DNA of 64,000 bases from Deltaproteobacteria bacterium. Lineage in GTDB: Bacteria; Myxococcota_A; UBA796; CAJQPC01. The position numbers and the translations under genes were made by a program. Below the pieces are notes generated by a model. The model was not told where the DNA came from, ran no database searches, and saw nothing but the letters and a program-made list of their open reading frames with translations. The stretch covers positions 18,772 through 82,771 of the forward strand of contig JADKFE010000036.1 of assembly GCA_016717595.1 (NCBI GenBank), written 5' to 3'. How positions within the stretch are numbered: position 1 is the first letter of the stretch; the number at the start of each line of letters is the position of its first letter. Below, one piece after another: positions 35,322-45,202 of the stretch.

Positions 35322-38300
35322 GTGAGCGTTCCGCAACGAGGCAACGCGCGCCCTGTGATCCCGAGCTTGGACCTGCCAGAGCTGATCGACGGGCGTTACC
35401 GCGTCGAGACCGTGTTGGGGCACGGGGGTATGGGCGCGGTGCTCAAGGCCGTTGATCAGCTCATGGGCCGCGTCGTCGCGCTCAAGGTGCTCGATCTTCC
35501 CGGCGGGGTGAGTGAGCGAGGGCTCCTGCATTTTCAGCAAGAGTTCGCCTCTCTGCGCCGCCTTAGGCACCCCAACGTGCCCGAGGTCTACGACTACGGC
35601 CAGGTTCGCCCGGGGGTGCCGTACTTCTCGATGGAGCTGGTGGACGGCGTCGACCTCACCCAGCTCTTGCCCCTGCCCCCGGCGCGCTACTACGAGATCT
35701 TCACCCAGCTCGCCTACGCCTTGGGGTTTGTTCACTCGCGCCGGGTGGTTCACCGCGACATCAAGGCCTCCAACGTCCGGGTGCAGCTCCGCGAAGATGG
35801 CCGGGTTGATCGGGTCATCCTCCTCGACTTTGGGCTGGTGAGCCCCTTCGACGCCGGCGGCGGGCGCATGTCCGGCACGCTGTCCCACCTGCCCCCCGAG
35901 GCGTTTCACGGCGGCGAGCGCGGCGTGCGCTCTGACCTCTACTCCTTGGGGGTCCTGATGTTTCAGGGCCTCACGGGCAACCTGCCCCGGCAGACGCGCA
36001 CCCAAGGCGGCGCGTTGACCCGCACGTCGAGCACCTGGCTCGACCTCACCCCGATCAACTCGTACCCCGCGACGCTCACCCGGCTCATCCGCAGCCTCGT
36101 CGCGGCCTCGCCGTCGTTGCGCCCCAGCTCCGCCGACGCCATCGTCGAGGTGCTCGCGCGCCTCTCCGGCGCCAAGGCCGTGGAGCTCTCGGAAGAACAA
36201 AAGCGCAGCTACCTCGCCACCCCCGCCTTGGTGGGCCGGGCCCGCGAGCTGCAGGTCTTACGCGACGCCGAGGGCCGCGCCCGCGAGGGCCAGTCCGAGG
36301 TGGTGCTGCTCACGGCCACGGCGGGCTCGGGCAAGTCCAGGCTCCTCGAAGAGCTCGTGCTGGACGCCCAGGTCAGCGGCGCGTCGGTGTTTCGTGGCGC
36401 GGCCTCGCCCGGCGCCAGAATGCCCTTGGGCCCGGTGCTCGACGCCTTGGCCCCGGCCTTTCAGTCCGCCGCCGCCCGGCAAGACGCCGCGCTTCAAGAG
36501 GCCGCCCCGGCGCTCGTGCGGGTCTCCGAGCAGCTCAAGCGCCTCTTCCCCAACGTCGAGCCCGCCCCGAGCCTCGACGACAAAGACGCCGAGGTGCTCC
36601 GCCGCTTAGACGCCTTAGAGGCCTTCCTGCGGAGCCTCTGCCGCGATCAGATGGTGGTGTTGGTCATCGACGACCTCCACTGGGCCGACCGCCACACCAT
36701 CGAGCTCTTTGAGCGGGTGCTGAGCCGCCGTGGACAGCGTGAGCCGCTGTTGTTGTTGGGCGGGGCGCGCAGCGATGAGCTCACCCAGGCGCCGAGCCTC
36801 TCCCGCCTGCTCGACGAGCACCCGCAGATTGAGCTGAACCTCGGCCCCTTCGACAAACACGCCGTCCGCGACCTGCTCCAGCGCCAGTTCGCCATCGAGA
36901 ACCCCAGCGAGGAGCTGATCTCCGTGCTCCTCGCCGAGACGGCGGGCAACCCGTACTTTCTCCATGAGCTGCTGCGCTTCTTGGTAGAGGACGGCCAGGT
37001 CTCTTATCGGCGGGGCCGCTGGGTCTTGCCCGAGCGCCTCGACGATCTGCGCCTGCCCTCGGCCTTGGTGGACAGGGTCTACACGCGCCTCGATCGGTGT
37101 CCCGCCGACTCAAAGGGCCTCGCCGAGCTGCTCGCCGTGGCCGGACGCCCGCTGGATCGCCTGCTCTTGCAGCGCGCGCTCTCCCCGGCCAGGCCCCTGG
37201 GTGAGCTGGTTCAGGATCTCCTCGATCAGGACATCGTCTCCCAAGATGACGACCTGGTCGGGCTCCAGCACGCCTTCATGGGGGTTCGTATCCGCCAGGG
37301 CGTCGGCGCGGATCGTGCCCGAGAGCTTCATGGCCACCTCGCGGACGCTATGCGCGCCGTGCGGGACGCCGACGGCGCGGTGGTCAGCGGCGCCGAGCTT
37401 GGGCGTAACCTCATGCTCGCCGGGCGCGATGACGAGGCCCTGCCTATCCTGATGGAGGCCGGAAAACGCGCCTTTGAGCTGCAAGCCCAAGAGGAGGCCG
37501 TGCAGATCCTCACCTGGGTAGACGAGCTGCTCACCGCCCAGCCCTATGTGCCCAACGGGGATCGTGACCAGAACGAGCTGCTGCTGCTCAACGTGCTGTT
37601 CACCGTAGACCCCATCGCCTGCGCGGCGCGTGGCCAGGCGATGAGCCGACGGCTGCTTCAGCTCGGCGTGCTGTCCCGGGTGCCCCAGTGGCGGCGGCGT
37701 TTGGGGCCCTTCGGTGTCACCCTCGCGGTGCTGGTCACCGGCGTGATGCTCGCCCGGGAGCACAAGTCGTTCAAGGTCCGCGACATCAAGGCGCTCTATG
37801 GGCGGCTGGTGCTCGCGGCGGTGCGGCGCATCATCTCGATGGCCTGGATGGGCCAGTTCGGCCAAGCCATCGCCGAGTCGGAGTCCTTCGTGGCGCCGCT
37901 GGTGCCCAAGCTCGACTCCACGGCGGGGGCGCTCAACGACCTCTCGGTCTGCGTGCTGTACCCCCTTCAGGGCCGCCCGCGGGCGCTGCAGTCGCGGCTC
38001 GACCACGGGCTCGCCGTGCTCACCGGGCCCGCCGGGCGTGAGGTGGGCCCCTATGACCGCCACCAGGCGATCTACGGCGCCGTGCTCATCTCCATGGCGG
38101 CGATGGACGCCGCCCGAGGCCTGCCGCGCGCCCTCGATCGCCTCCGCGACCCGAACATGACCGGGAGCCGCTACCACACGCTGTTTCTTGACGCGTCAAC
38201 GCTCCTCGCCGTGGCGATGCACCACGCCCGGCGGGGTGAGCTTCTGGCCTTAGAGCTTGAGATGACGCGGCTCCGCGGCATCCGCGTGACCTTGCGCCCC

Positions 38301-40715
38301 CAGACGATGGAGCTGATCAACCGCTGCTTGGCCTGGGCGTACATCGAGGCTGGGCTCTACGACCGCGCCCACCGCATCATCGACGAGATGCGGCACATCG
38401 GCCGCTTCTCCGACGCCGAGCGGGCCCTGTACACCGCCCGCTGTCCCGGCCCCGCCCAGCGCCGTCTTGAGCTGCTCGACGAGGCCCGGCGGCTGGCCAT
38501 GGACCCAGAGGTCGACGCGCCGCTCTCGCTCCAGACCATCGACTGGGTGCTCGCCGACCTGCTCTTAGAGCTTGGGGAGCACCACCGCGCGCTGATGGCC
38601 GCGGAGCGCTCCTTGGAGTCGGCGAAGGCTGAAGACACCCGCAACGAGTACAACGAGCTCGTCGCCACCCGGACCATCGCCCACGCCCTGTTTAAGCTCG
38701 GTCGCCAGCGCGACGCCCTCGCCGCCGCAGAGCGCGCGGTGAAGCTCGCCAAGGCGCTTGAGAACCCGATCCAGCTCGGCCTCGCGCGGCTCAAGCTCGC
38801 CCAGGTGACCGCCTCAGACGACCCCAGCGCCGCCGAGGACCACCTCCAAGAGGCCGTCGGCATCTTTGAGAGCTTGGGGAACGACCACCTTGTGCGCCGG
38901 GCGCTCGCGCTCCAGGCCCAGGCGGGGCTAGCGTCGATGATCAGCTCCCGGATGAGCGCGCTGGGCGCCGCCGGAGACGCCCACGCCTTGACGCCGGAGC
39001 AGATCGCGCGCCTCACCTGGTCCTTGGACATCAACGAGGTCGCTGAGGCGGTGCTCATCCAGGCCGGTGAGCTCGTGCCTGTGAGCCGTCGGTGGCTGTG
39101 GCTCGCGGCCAGCGCAGACACCGCGGAGCTGCTCATCGGCCACGACGCCTCTGGCGGCGCGCTGAGCGTCGGCGTCGACATGCCCGCCGATGTACGCGCT
39201 GTGCTTAAAGACATCGAGCGTGTGGACAGCGTCGCGGTGCCGGGCAAAGAGTCTGGATGTTGGGTGTACCCCCTCGTGCGCCCGAGCCCGCCGGGCGGCG
39301 GCGCCGGTCGCAGCGCGCCCTTCGGCGCCGTGGTGCTGCACCCCGCCGCCAGCTCCCCCTTGACCACGGCCACGCTGCGGGAGATCGCGCCCCGCGTTCG
39401 ATCCTTCTCCGGCTTCTTGTCAAACGCCGTGGAGCACGCGCGCCTCGCCCAGCGTGAGTACCGCCTGTCGATGGTAAACCAGCTCGCCCAGCTCCTCGCC
39501 TCGGTGCGCAGCCGCAACGACCTCGTCTGTCTGGTGCTCGACCGCCTGCTGGACGTCGTCGTCGCCGAGCGCGCGGCGCTCTTGCTCTTGGACGACCGCA
39601 GCGGTGAGCTTCGCCCCGAGCTTGGCCGCGACGCCCACCGCCGCCCGATCAGCATCGACGGCTTCGATCTGCCGGACGATCTGCTCACCCGCGTCATTGA
39701 CTCCGGCGCCGTCATCCACCTTGAGCGGGAGCCCACCCGGCTGCGTGGGGGCGAGAACGGCCCCTGTCACGCCGTTGTGGTGCCCTTGCGCTCCTTGCTC
39801 CCCGAGCTTGAGGGCCGCCCTGAGGAGGTTCGTCGCCGCCAAGAGGCCGTGATGGCGATGAGCGTGCCCGAGCTGACGACCATCGCGCACTCCGAGTCCA
39901 TCGGACAGATCGTCGGCGTCGTGTACTTGGAGACCGACACCCAAGGCGACTCCGTGCAGGGCATGGACCCCCAGCTCGTGACCATGTTGGCGTCTCAGGC
40001 GGGCTTCGCCATCGACATCGCGCGGCTGGACCGCCAGCTTGAGCAAGAGATCCGCGAACAAGAGGCGCTCAAGGGCCAGCAGCGCCAGCTTCAGCGTTAC
40101 CTCTCCAAAGAGGTGGCCGCCGCGGTCATGTCCGACCCCGACCTCGCCATCTTGGGCGCCCGCAAGATGAAGGTGACCTTGCTGTTCACCGACGTGCGCG
40201 GCTTCACCCAGTGGTCGGCGTCGATGCCCTCCAACGTCGTCGTCGACACCCTCAACCAGATCTTCTCGCTCATCACGCCGATCCTGTTCAAGCACGGCGG
40301 CACCCTCGACAAGTACCTGGGCGACGGCCTCATGGCGATCTTTGGCGCGCCGGTAGAGTCCCCAGACCACGCCCTGTCCGCCGTGCTCGCCGCCCGGGAG
40401 ATGCAGGAGGTGATGACCTCGTGGCTCCAAGGCATGGAGCGCCAAGGCACCCGCATCCCGGGCATGGGCCTGGGCATCAACACCGGCGAGGTCTCCGTGG
40501 GAAACGTCGGCAGCGAAGACCGTATGGAGTACACCGCCATCGGCGACGTGGTAAACATCGCCTCGCGCATCTGCGGCGTGGCTGGCCCCGGCCAGGTGCT
40601 CATCTCCGAGTCCACCTTGGCGGCGATGCCCATCGGCGCCTTCTTGACCCGCCGCCTAGAGCTGACCCATGTGAAGGGGCGGCAGGATCCCATCCAGCTC
40701 TTTGAGGTCTTGTGA
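35322..40715 (+). CDS. Ser/Thr protein kinase-AAA ATPase-TPR-GAF-class III nucleotide cyclase fusion
   Basis: A signalling protein of about 1797 residues. The Hanks-type kinase domain (25-290) has GHGGMGAV, K in VALKVLD, HRDIKASN and DFGLVS. A PknK/MalT-like AAA_16 ATPase follows: LVGRAREL, Walker A AGSGKS near 336, Walker B VVLVIDDLHWAD near 446. A long helical TPR-like region covers 600-1250. A GAF domain (about 1380-1565) leads into a class III cyclase with the metal Asp residues in TLLFTDVRGF and KYLGDGLMAIFG and the Asn/Arg pair in V-N-I-A-S-R-I. All catalytic residues I can check are present. The start is uncertain: GTG 35322 or GTG 35355. The stop overlaps the next gene by four bases. 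Confidence 0.88.
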   Translation: MSVPQRGNARPVIPSLDLPELIDGRYRVETVLGHGGMGAVLKAVDQLMGRVVALKVLDLPGGVSERGLLHFQQEFASLRRLRHPNVPEVYDYGQVRPGVPYFSMELVDGVDLTQLLPLPPARYYEIFTQLAYALGFVHSRRVVHRDIKASNVRVQLREDGRVDRVILLDFGLVSPFDAGGGRMSGTLSHLPPEAFHGGERGVRSDLYSLGVLMFQGLTGNLPRQTRTQGGALTRTSSTWLDLTPINSYPATLTRLIRSLVAASPSLRPSSADAIVEVLARLSGAKAVELSEEQKRSYLATPALVGRARELQVLRDAEGRAREGQSEVVLLTATAGSGKSRLLEELVLDAQVSGASVFRGAASPGARMPLGPVLDALAPAFQSAAARQDAALQEAAPALVRVSEQLKRLFPNVEPAPSLDDKDAEVLRRLDALEAFLRSLCRDQMVVLVIDDLHWADRHTIELFERVLSRRGQREPLLLLGGARSDELTQAPSLSRLLDEHPQIELNLGPFDKHAVRDLLQRQFAIENPSEELISVLLAETAGNPYFLHELLRFLVEDGQVSYRRGRWVLPERLDDLRLPSALVDRVYTRLDRCPADSKGLAELLAVAGRPLDRLLLQRALSPARPLGELVQDLLDQDIVSQDDDLVGLQHAFMGVRIRQGVGADRARELHGHLADAMRAVRDADGAVVSGAELGRNLMLAGRDDEALPILMEAGKRAFELQAQEEAVQILTWVDELLTAQPYVPNGDRDQNELLLLNVLFTVDPIACAARGQAMSRRLLQLGVLSRVPQWRRRLGPFGVTLAVLVTGVMLAREHKSFKVRDIKALYGRLVLAAVRRIISMAWMGQFGQAIAESESFVAPLVPKLDSTAGALNDLSVCVLYPLQGRPRALQSRLDHGLAVLTGPAGREVGPYDRHQAIYGAVLISMAAMDAARGLPRALDRLRDPNMTGSRYHTLFLDASTLLAVAMHHARRGELLALELEMTRLRGIRVTLRPQTMELINRCLAWAYIEAGLYDRAHRIIDEMRHIGRFSDAERALYTARCPGPAQRRLELLDEARRLAMDPEVDAPLSLQTIDWVLADLLLELGEHHRALMAAERSLESAKAEDTRNEYNELVATRTIAHALFKLGRQRDALAAAERAVKLAKALENPIQLGLARLKLAQVTASDDPSAAEDHLQEAVGIFESLGNDHLVRRALALQAQAGLASMISSRMSALGAAGDAHALTPEQIARLTWSLDINEVAEAVLIQAGELVPVSRRWLWLAASADTAELLIGHDASGGALSVGVDMPADVRAVLKDIERVDSVAVPGKESGCWVYPLVRPSPPGGGAGRSAPFGAVVLHPAASSPLTTATLREIAPRVRSFSGFLSNAVEHARLAQREYRLSMVNQLAQLLASVRSRNDLVCLVLDRLLDVVVAERAALLLLDDRSGELRPELGRDAHRRPISIDGFDLPDDLLTRVIDSGAVIHLEREPTRLRGGENGPCHAVVVPLRSLLPELEGRPEEVRRRQEAVMAMSVPELTTIAHSESIGQIVGVVYLETDTQGDSVQGMDPQLVTMLASQAGFAIDIARLDRQLEQEIREQEALKGQQRQLQRYLSKEVAAAVMSDPDLAILGARKMKVTLLFTDVRGFTQWSASMPSNVVVDTLNQIFSLITPILFKHGGTLDKYLGDGLMAIFGAPVESPDHALSAVLAAREMQEVMTSWLQGMERQGTRIPGMGLGINTGEVSVGNVGSEDRMEYTAIGDVVNIASRICGVAGPGQVLISESTLAAMPIGAFLTRRLELTHVKGRQDPIQLFEVL

Positions 40716-41693
40716 GCGCGCTCCCGATGCGGGTGCTCGGCACCAGCGTTTACCACCCCGGCGAGGCCGTCTCCAACCACGACTGGCTGGCCCGGAGCCC
40801 CGGTCTCGTCACGCCGGAGAACGTTCAGGCGGTCACGGGCATCGTGAGCCGTCACGTCGCGGGGCCCGACGAGACCGTCGCGTCGATGGCCTTTGAGGCC
40901 GCCCGGGGCGCCTTGGCGCAGGCGGGCCTTCCGGCCGGGGCCCTCGGTCGGGTGATCCTCACCTGCTCCCACGGCGGCGATCGGCGCGGGCCCGGCCACG
41001 GTGAACGTCGTCATGGACCTCCTCGGCGCCACCTGCGGGGCCTTTGATCTCAACAACGGCTGCCACGGCTTCCTCAGCGCCCTCGACGTCGGCGCGCGTT
41101 TTGTCGCCACGGGTGAAGGCCCCGTGCTCATCGTGGCCTCGGAGCTCATCACCCGAGACCTCCTGAATCCCGAGGATCGTCGAACCTTTCCGCTGTTTGG
41201 CGACGGCGCGGCGGCGGTCGTGATCGGCCCCCCGAACGGTCGGGGCGCGCTCTTGTCGTCGATCCACCGCCAGCGTGGGGATCTGATGCAGTGGATCTAC
41301 ACGCCCTCGGCGAGCGACCCCCATGAGCCCAAGAACCGCGCTCATTTCACGACGAACGGCCAGCTCATCCGCTCACTCGTCGAGGAGATGCTGCCCCAGG
41401 ACGTCGACGCGGCGTTGGAGGAGGCCGGGCTCACCATGGCGCAGATGGACTGGGTGGCCCCGCACCAGCCGAACGCGGTGTGGTTAGAGCGGCTGATCGT
41501 TCGACTCAACCTGCCCTCTGCCCGGGTGCCTCGGGTGGTTCATCGCACAGCGAACGTGCCGAGCGCGATGGTGCCGTTCGGGCTGCACGAGCTGCTCCAC
41601 CGGGCTGAGGGGCCCAAGTCGGGCGACCACGTCTTGATGATGGCCATCGGCGCGGGCGTGGCCTATGGCGCGGCGGTCCTGCGTGTGGATTAG
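40712..41693 (+). CDS. 3-oxoacyl-ACP synthase III (FabH/KAS III)-like enzyme (frameshifted)
   Basis: A Claisen-condensing thiolase-fold enzyme. The N-terminal part (MRVLGTSVYHPGEAVSNHDW, TGIVSRH) is in one frame. Around 40976-40990 the frame changes, and G-A-G-P-A-T-V-N-V-V-M-D-L-L-G continues in the next. The catalytic Cys is in LNNGCHGFLSALDVG, the His in APHQPNAVW and the Asn in RTANVPSAMVPFGLHEL, so the Cys-His-Asn triad is intact if the frame is restored. GTG 40712 overlaps the kinase/cyclase stop. Downstream are an acyltransferase and an SDR, which suggests synthesis of a specialised lipid or acyl product rather than housekeeping fatty-acid initiation (inference). Confidence 0.8.
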
Positions 41694-42471
41694 CGGCCCG
41701 GGCGACGGCGCGCCGGGACAAGGCCCCGGCGGTGTGGACCCGGCGCTCTTTGACCGGGTGATGCCGTTCTTTGATCGCGTCGCGAGGCGCCATGATCACC
41801 ACGTCTTGGGCTTAGAGCGTGTCCCCGACGGCCCCTGCCTGCTCGTCGGGTACCACGGGCGCCCGGCCATCGACGCCTTCTTGTTGGCGATGACGCTCTA
41901 CCGGCGCCGCGGGCGCGCGGTGCGCGGCGTCTCCCACGCGATGTGGTTTGGGGTGCCGGGCGTCGCGGGCCTGTGCCGCGGTCTCGGACTCGTGAGCGGT
42001 GAGGAGGCGGGTGTTGGCGCGCTGCTCGGCGCCGGAGAGCCGCTCTTGGTCCTGCCCGGGGGCAGCCGTGAGTGTTTTCGATCGAGCCGTGTGCGCTACA
42101 CGCTCGACTGGGGACAACGCCAAGGCTACGCGCGCCTCGCGGTGCGAAACAATCTGCCGATCGTGCTCTTCGCCAGCGAAGGCGCGGACGATCTCTACCA
42201 GGTGATCGGCGACGGGTATCGGCTCTCCAAGCGCCTCACGGGCACCGATCTGCTCCCGATCTGCTTGCCGTTGGGAAGCCACAGCCTGCCCTTCGGTCCT
42301 TCAAAGAGGGTGAAGCTGACCACACGGCTCTTGGGGCCGATCCTGCCCGATCTCTCCGCGGCGGACCCAGTCAGCGCCCTCGATGAGTCGGTTCGTGCGG
42401 GGATCAACACCTTGCTCAAGCCGTTGAGGGAAGGGGAGAATCCCGGCCCGCGGGGGCTGCCGTGGGCCTGA
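41665..42471 (+). CDS. DAGAT/TMEM68-like membrane acyltransferase
   Basis: A 268-residue lysophospholipid-acyltransferase superfamily protein. It shows L-V-G-Y-H-G-R-P-A-I-D-A-F, the H-x5-D active site typical of the diacylglycerol-acyltransferase/TMEM68 branch, then L-L-V-L-P-G-G-S-R-E (substrate-binding G-G-x-R-E) and LDWGQRQGYARLAVRNNLPIV. It probably esterifies an acyl group onto glycerol or another alcohol at the inner membrane. The frame opens at ATG 41665 inside the previous gene; GTG 41683 or 41734 are possible starts. It lies between KAS III and an SDR in what appears to be one operon. Confidence 0.75.
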   Translation: MARRSCVWISGPGDGAPGQGPGGVDPALFDRVMPFFDRVARRHDHHVLGLERVPDGPCLLVGYHGRPAIDAFLLAMTLYRRRGRAVRGVSHAMWFGVPGVAGLCRGLGLVSGEEAGVGALLGAGEPLLVLPGGSRECFRSSRVRYTLDWGQRQGYARLAVRNNLPIVLFASEGADDLYQVIGDGYRLSKRLTGTDLLPICLPLGSHSLPFGPSKRVKLTTRLLGPILPDLSAADPVSALDESVRAGINTLLKPLREGENPGPRGLPWA

Positions 42472-42539
42472 GGTCGACCTGCCCGATGGTGATTGGCCCT
42501 GAGGTTGGTTATGGGAGCCTATCTTCGCTTGGAGTCGTC

Positions 42540-43350
42540 GTGAGTGAGCGTCCCTGGGTGTTGGTGTTGGGCTGTACCGTCGGAGCGGGGGGCGCGATCT
42601 GTCGGCGCTTTCTCGAGACGTCTCGCGCCAACATCATCGGCGTACATCGTGGGAATTATCCAGAGGAGGCCGCGGCGCTCATGGCCATCGCCGAGGCGAC
42701 CGGGACACGCTGCGTGCTCCTCGTCGGCGACGCTGGGCGCCTGGACAACATCGCCGGGCTCACGGAGCAGGTCACGGCGATCCTCAACGGGGATCAGCTC
42801 GACATGGTCGTTCACTCCTGCGCCGATGGATCTTCAGGCCTCGTCGTCTGTGACGATCCCAAGATCCAGCTTCACCCCAAGCAGGTGCTCAAGACCTTCG
42901 AGATCATGGCGCACTCGTTCTTGTTCTGGGGGCAGGCCTTGGTCAACGCCGGGCTCATGCGCCGGGGTGGGCAGCTCCTCGCGCTGCCGAACACCATGGA
43001 CGAGGTCGTCGCCCGGGGCTTCTGCGCCATCGGGGCGTCAAAAGCGGCGTTGGTGGCGTACATCAAGTACATGGCCAACGAGCTCGGTCGGCTCGGGCGT
43101 GCGCACCAACGGCCTACGTTTCGGCGCGACGCCCACCGCCGCGTTTCAGCGGATGCCGACCCATGAGGCCACCCTCGCCGCCATCGTCGACACCAACCCC
43201 ATGGGCCGCCACACCACCGTTGAGGACGTCGCGGACTTTGTCGAGCTGCTCCTCGACCCCCGCGCCGCGTGGCTTAACGGCGCCGTGATCGACTTCGACG
43301 GCGGCGAACACTTCACCTTGGGCGACCGCCTGTTCGGACTCAAGCCGTGA
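42540..43350 (+). CDS. SDR-family oxidoreductase, FabI-like (frameshifted)
   Basis: A Rossmann-fold protein of about 269 residues from GTG 42540 (GGAG six bases before). The N-terminal V-L-V-L-G-C-T-V-G-A-G-G-A-I-C is the nucleotide-binding loop, and MVVHSCADGSSG resembles the FabI region. The frame breaks in the G run at 43095-43097; the other frame continues G-V-R-T-N-G-L-R-F-G-A-T-P-T and ends VIDFDGGEHFTLGDRLF. The catalytic Tyr of Y-x-x-x-K or Y-x6-K is not seen: the region reads F-C-A-I-G-A-S-K, with Phe in the FabI Tyr position. It may reduce an enoyl/keto thioester or be non-catalytic. Its end overlaps the convergent methyltransferase gene by 11 bases. Confidence 0.7.
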
Positions 43351-44134
43351 GGCGTTTGCGGCAGCTCAAGGCGTAATAGAAGCGGGAGATCTGCTGCACC
43401 GTGACGTGCTCGGCGCTCGGGGGCATGAGGTGCGCGGGGGCCCGCGGGTCGGGGTCGTACCAGGTGAGCAGGTCAAAGGTGAGCTGGTGCAGCGGTGAGT
43501 GGGCGCGGGCCGGATCAAGCTGCTCGTCGACGAAGAGCACCGGGCTGCCGGGCCGCACCACACGCAGGGCCTCGGCGAGCGCCTGGCGTTTGTCGTGGAA
43601 GTTGTTCACGCCGCCGACGTGGATCAGGCCATCAAAGGTGTCGTCCGCGAAGGGTAAGTGGTGCGCGTCGGCGAAGGCGAGCCAGGCCTCCACCCCAGCC
43701 CGCGCCAAGTTCTGAACACACTCCCGCATCATGCCCGGGGAGAGGTCGACGCCGACCAGGGCCGCGTCCGGGTAACGCCTTGCGAGGCGCAGGAGCTCCT
43801 GGCCCGTGCCGCAGCCCAGATCGAGGAGCAGGCCGTCGGGCTTGGGATGAAACCGGTCGAGGATCGCCTCGCGCAGCGTCGGCTCGTCAAAGCCGTCCAG
43901 AGGCCCAAGGAGGAGCCTCACCGCAGGATCGTGGAGCTTGCCGCTGACGTTGTAGATCGCGCGTAGCAGGCGGTCAGTTCCGCGCACCTCGGCCTCGGTG
44001 TACAGCGCCGGGAGCCCAAGTCGTTGGCCATATCGCGCCCCGCAGGCGCCACAGCGGTCGAGAGCGGGCATCCCGGCGCCACACTTGGGGCAGCGGATGG
44101 CGGGGACGGTCAGTCGGCGGTGGCGGTTGGTCAT
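43340..44134 (-). CDS. Class I SAM-dependent methyltransferase with N-terminal zinc ribbon
   Basis: A 264-residue protein. A short zinc-ribbon-like start (C-P-K-C-G-A-G...C-G-A-C-G) precedes a UbiE/Methyltransf_11-type domain: motif I LLLDLGCGTGQEL (about 106-118), acidic D in LVGVDLSPGMM, FADAHHLPFADDTFD and a post-motif HVGG. The zinc ribbon recalls rRNA methyltransferase RlmA and many small-molecule methyltransferases. The substrate is unknown. It faces the SDR gene and diverges from the aldolase gene; the 56 bases between include CTATAAG (44141-44147), which could serve as a -10 in the plus direction. Confidence 0.8.
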   Translation of the reverse strand: MTNRHRRLTVPAIRCPKCGAGMPALDRCGACGARYGQRLGLPALYTEAEVRGTDRLLRAIYNVSGKLHDPAVRLLLGPLDGFDEPTLREAILDRFHPKPDGLLLDLGCGTGQELLRLARRYPDAALVGVDLSPGMMRECVQNLARAGVEAWLAFADAHHLPFADDTFDGLIHVGGVNNFHDKRQALAEALRVVRPGSPVLFVDEQLDPARAHSPLHQLTFDLLTWYDPDPRAPAHLMPPSAEHVTVQQISRFYYALSCRKRLTA

Positions 44135-44190
44135 GGCCTGCTATAAGTTTGGGGTCGCCGACGAAGGACGTCGGGCGCAGGAGGGTTCCG

Positions 44191-45202
44191 ATGGGCCTGG
44201 ATTATCGTGTTCGGTGCTGTCCCGATGGGCTCGTGACCGATCGGCGCCGCCGAATTCGGGTGCTGGACTGCACCATTCGTGACGGCGGCATCTGCAACGA
44301 CTGGCACTTTGACGAGGACCTCGTCGCCCGCACCGCCGCCGCGCTCGACGTGGCGGGTGTGGACTACATGGAGATCGGCTACCGCAGCCGCGACGGCGCG
44401 TTCAGCCGCGAAAAAAAACGGCGCCTGGCGCTTCTGCGACGAGGCCACCCTGCGCCGCGTGCTCCCCGAGAGTCGCCGCATGAAGGTCGCCGTGATGCTC
44501 GACGTGGGCAAGGCCGATCCTGAAGACATCCCCGCCCGCGGCGAGAGCGTCATCGACGTCGTGCGTATCGCCACCTACGCCCACCAGCTCGACGAGGCCC
44601 TGCGCCTCAAAGACCGCGCCCAGTCCCAAGGCTACGAGACGTTCATGAACGTCATGGCGGTCTCTACCCTAGACCCCCACGAGGTCGACGCCTGCCTCAA
44701 GCGCCTCGCCGTCTCGGGTGTCGACAACGTCGCCCTGGTTGATAGCTTCGGCGCGCTCTTCCCCTACCATGTGCGTTACCTCGTCCGTAAGTACATGAAC
44801 TACTTGGGCGAAGGCATCAAGGTCGGCGTTCACCTGCACAACAACCAGCAGCAGGCCTTCGCCAACTCCATCGCCGCCATCGACGAGGGCGTGGACTTCG
44901 TCGACGCCACCGTACACGGCATGGGCCGCGGCGCTGGCAACTGCCCGCTGGAGCTCCTGCTCTTCTATTTGGACAACCCCCGCTACGACGTTCGGCCGAT
45001 CTTGGAGCTCGTGGACGAGTACGCCACGATGCGGGACGAGCTGCGCTGGGGTTACCACCTGCCCTACGCCATCACCGGCTTCTTCAACGTACACCCCCGC
45101 GCGGGCATCGAGCGCATGGCTCGCCCCGAGCGGTACGAGTGCCGCGACATGTACGAGAAGCTCTCGCACCGCCTCGATCAAGAGGCCAAAGAGGCGATTT
45201 AG
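44191..45202 (+). CDS. DRE-TIM metallolyase / 4-hydroxy-2-oxovalerate aldolase-like protein (A8 frameshift)
   Basis: A (beta/alpha)8 aldolase or lyase of the HMG-CoA lyase/DmpG family, from ATG 44191 after GGAGGG. The divalent-metal and catalytic motif is LDCTIRDGG (D-x-x-x-R-D), with the metal His pair in VGVHLHNNQQQA and the family motif HGMGRGAGNCPLEL. The frame breaks in the run of eight A at 44411-44418: with seven A the protein reads straight through as REKNGAWRFCDEATLRR. The cause is sequencing error, mutation or transcript slippage. Such proteins often sit in glycan or lipid clusters; the substrate is unknown. A hairpin terminator follows the stop. Confidence 0.8.

Noticed and set aside
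34692..36200. 502-codon minus-strand open frame
   Set aside because: It overlaps the acetyltransferase and kinase on the other strand and shows only shadow composition.
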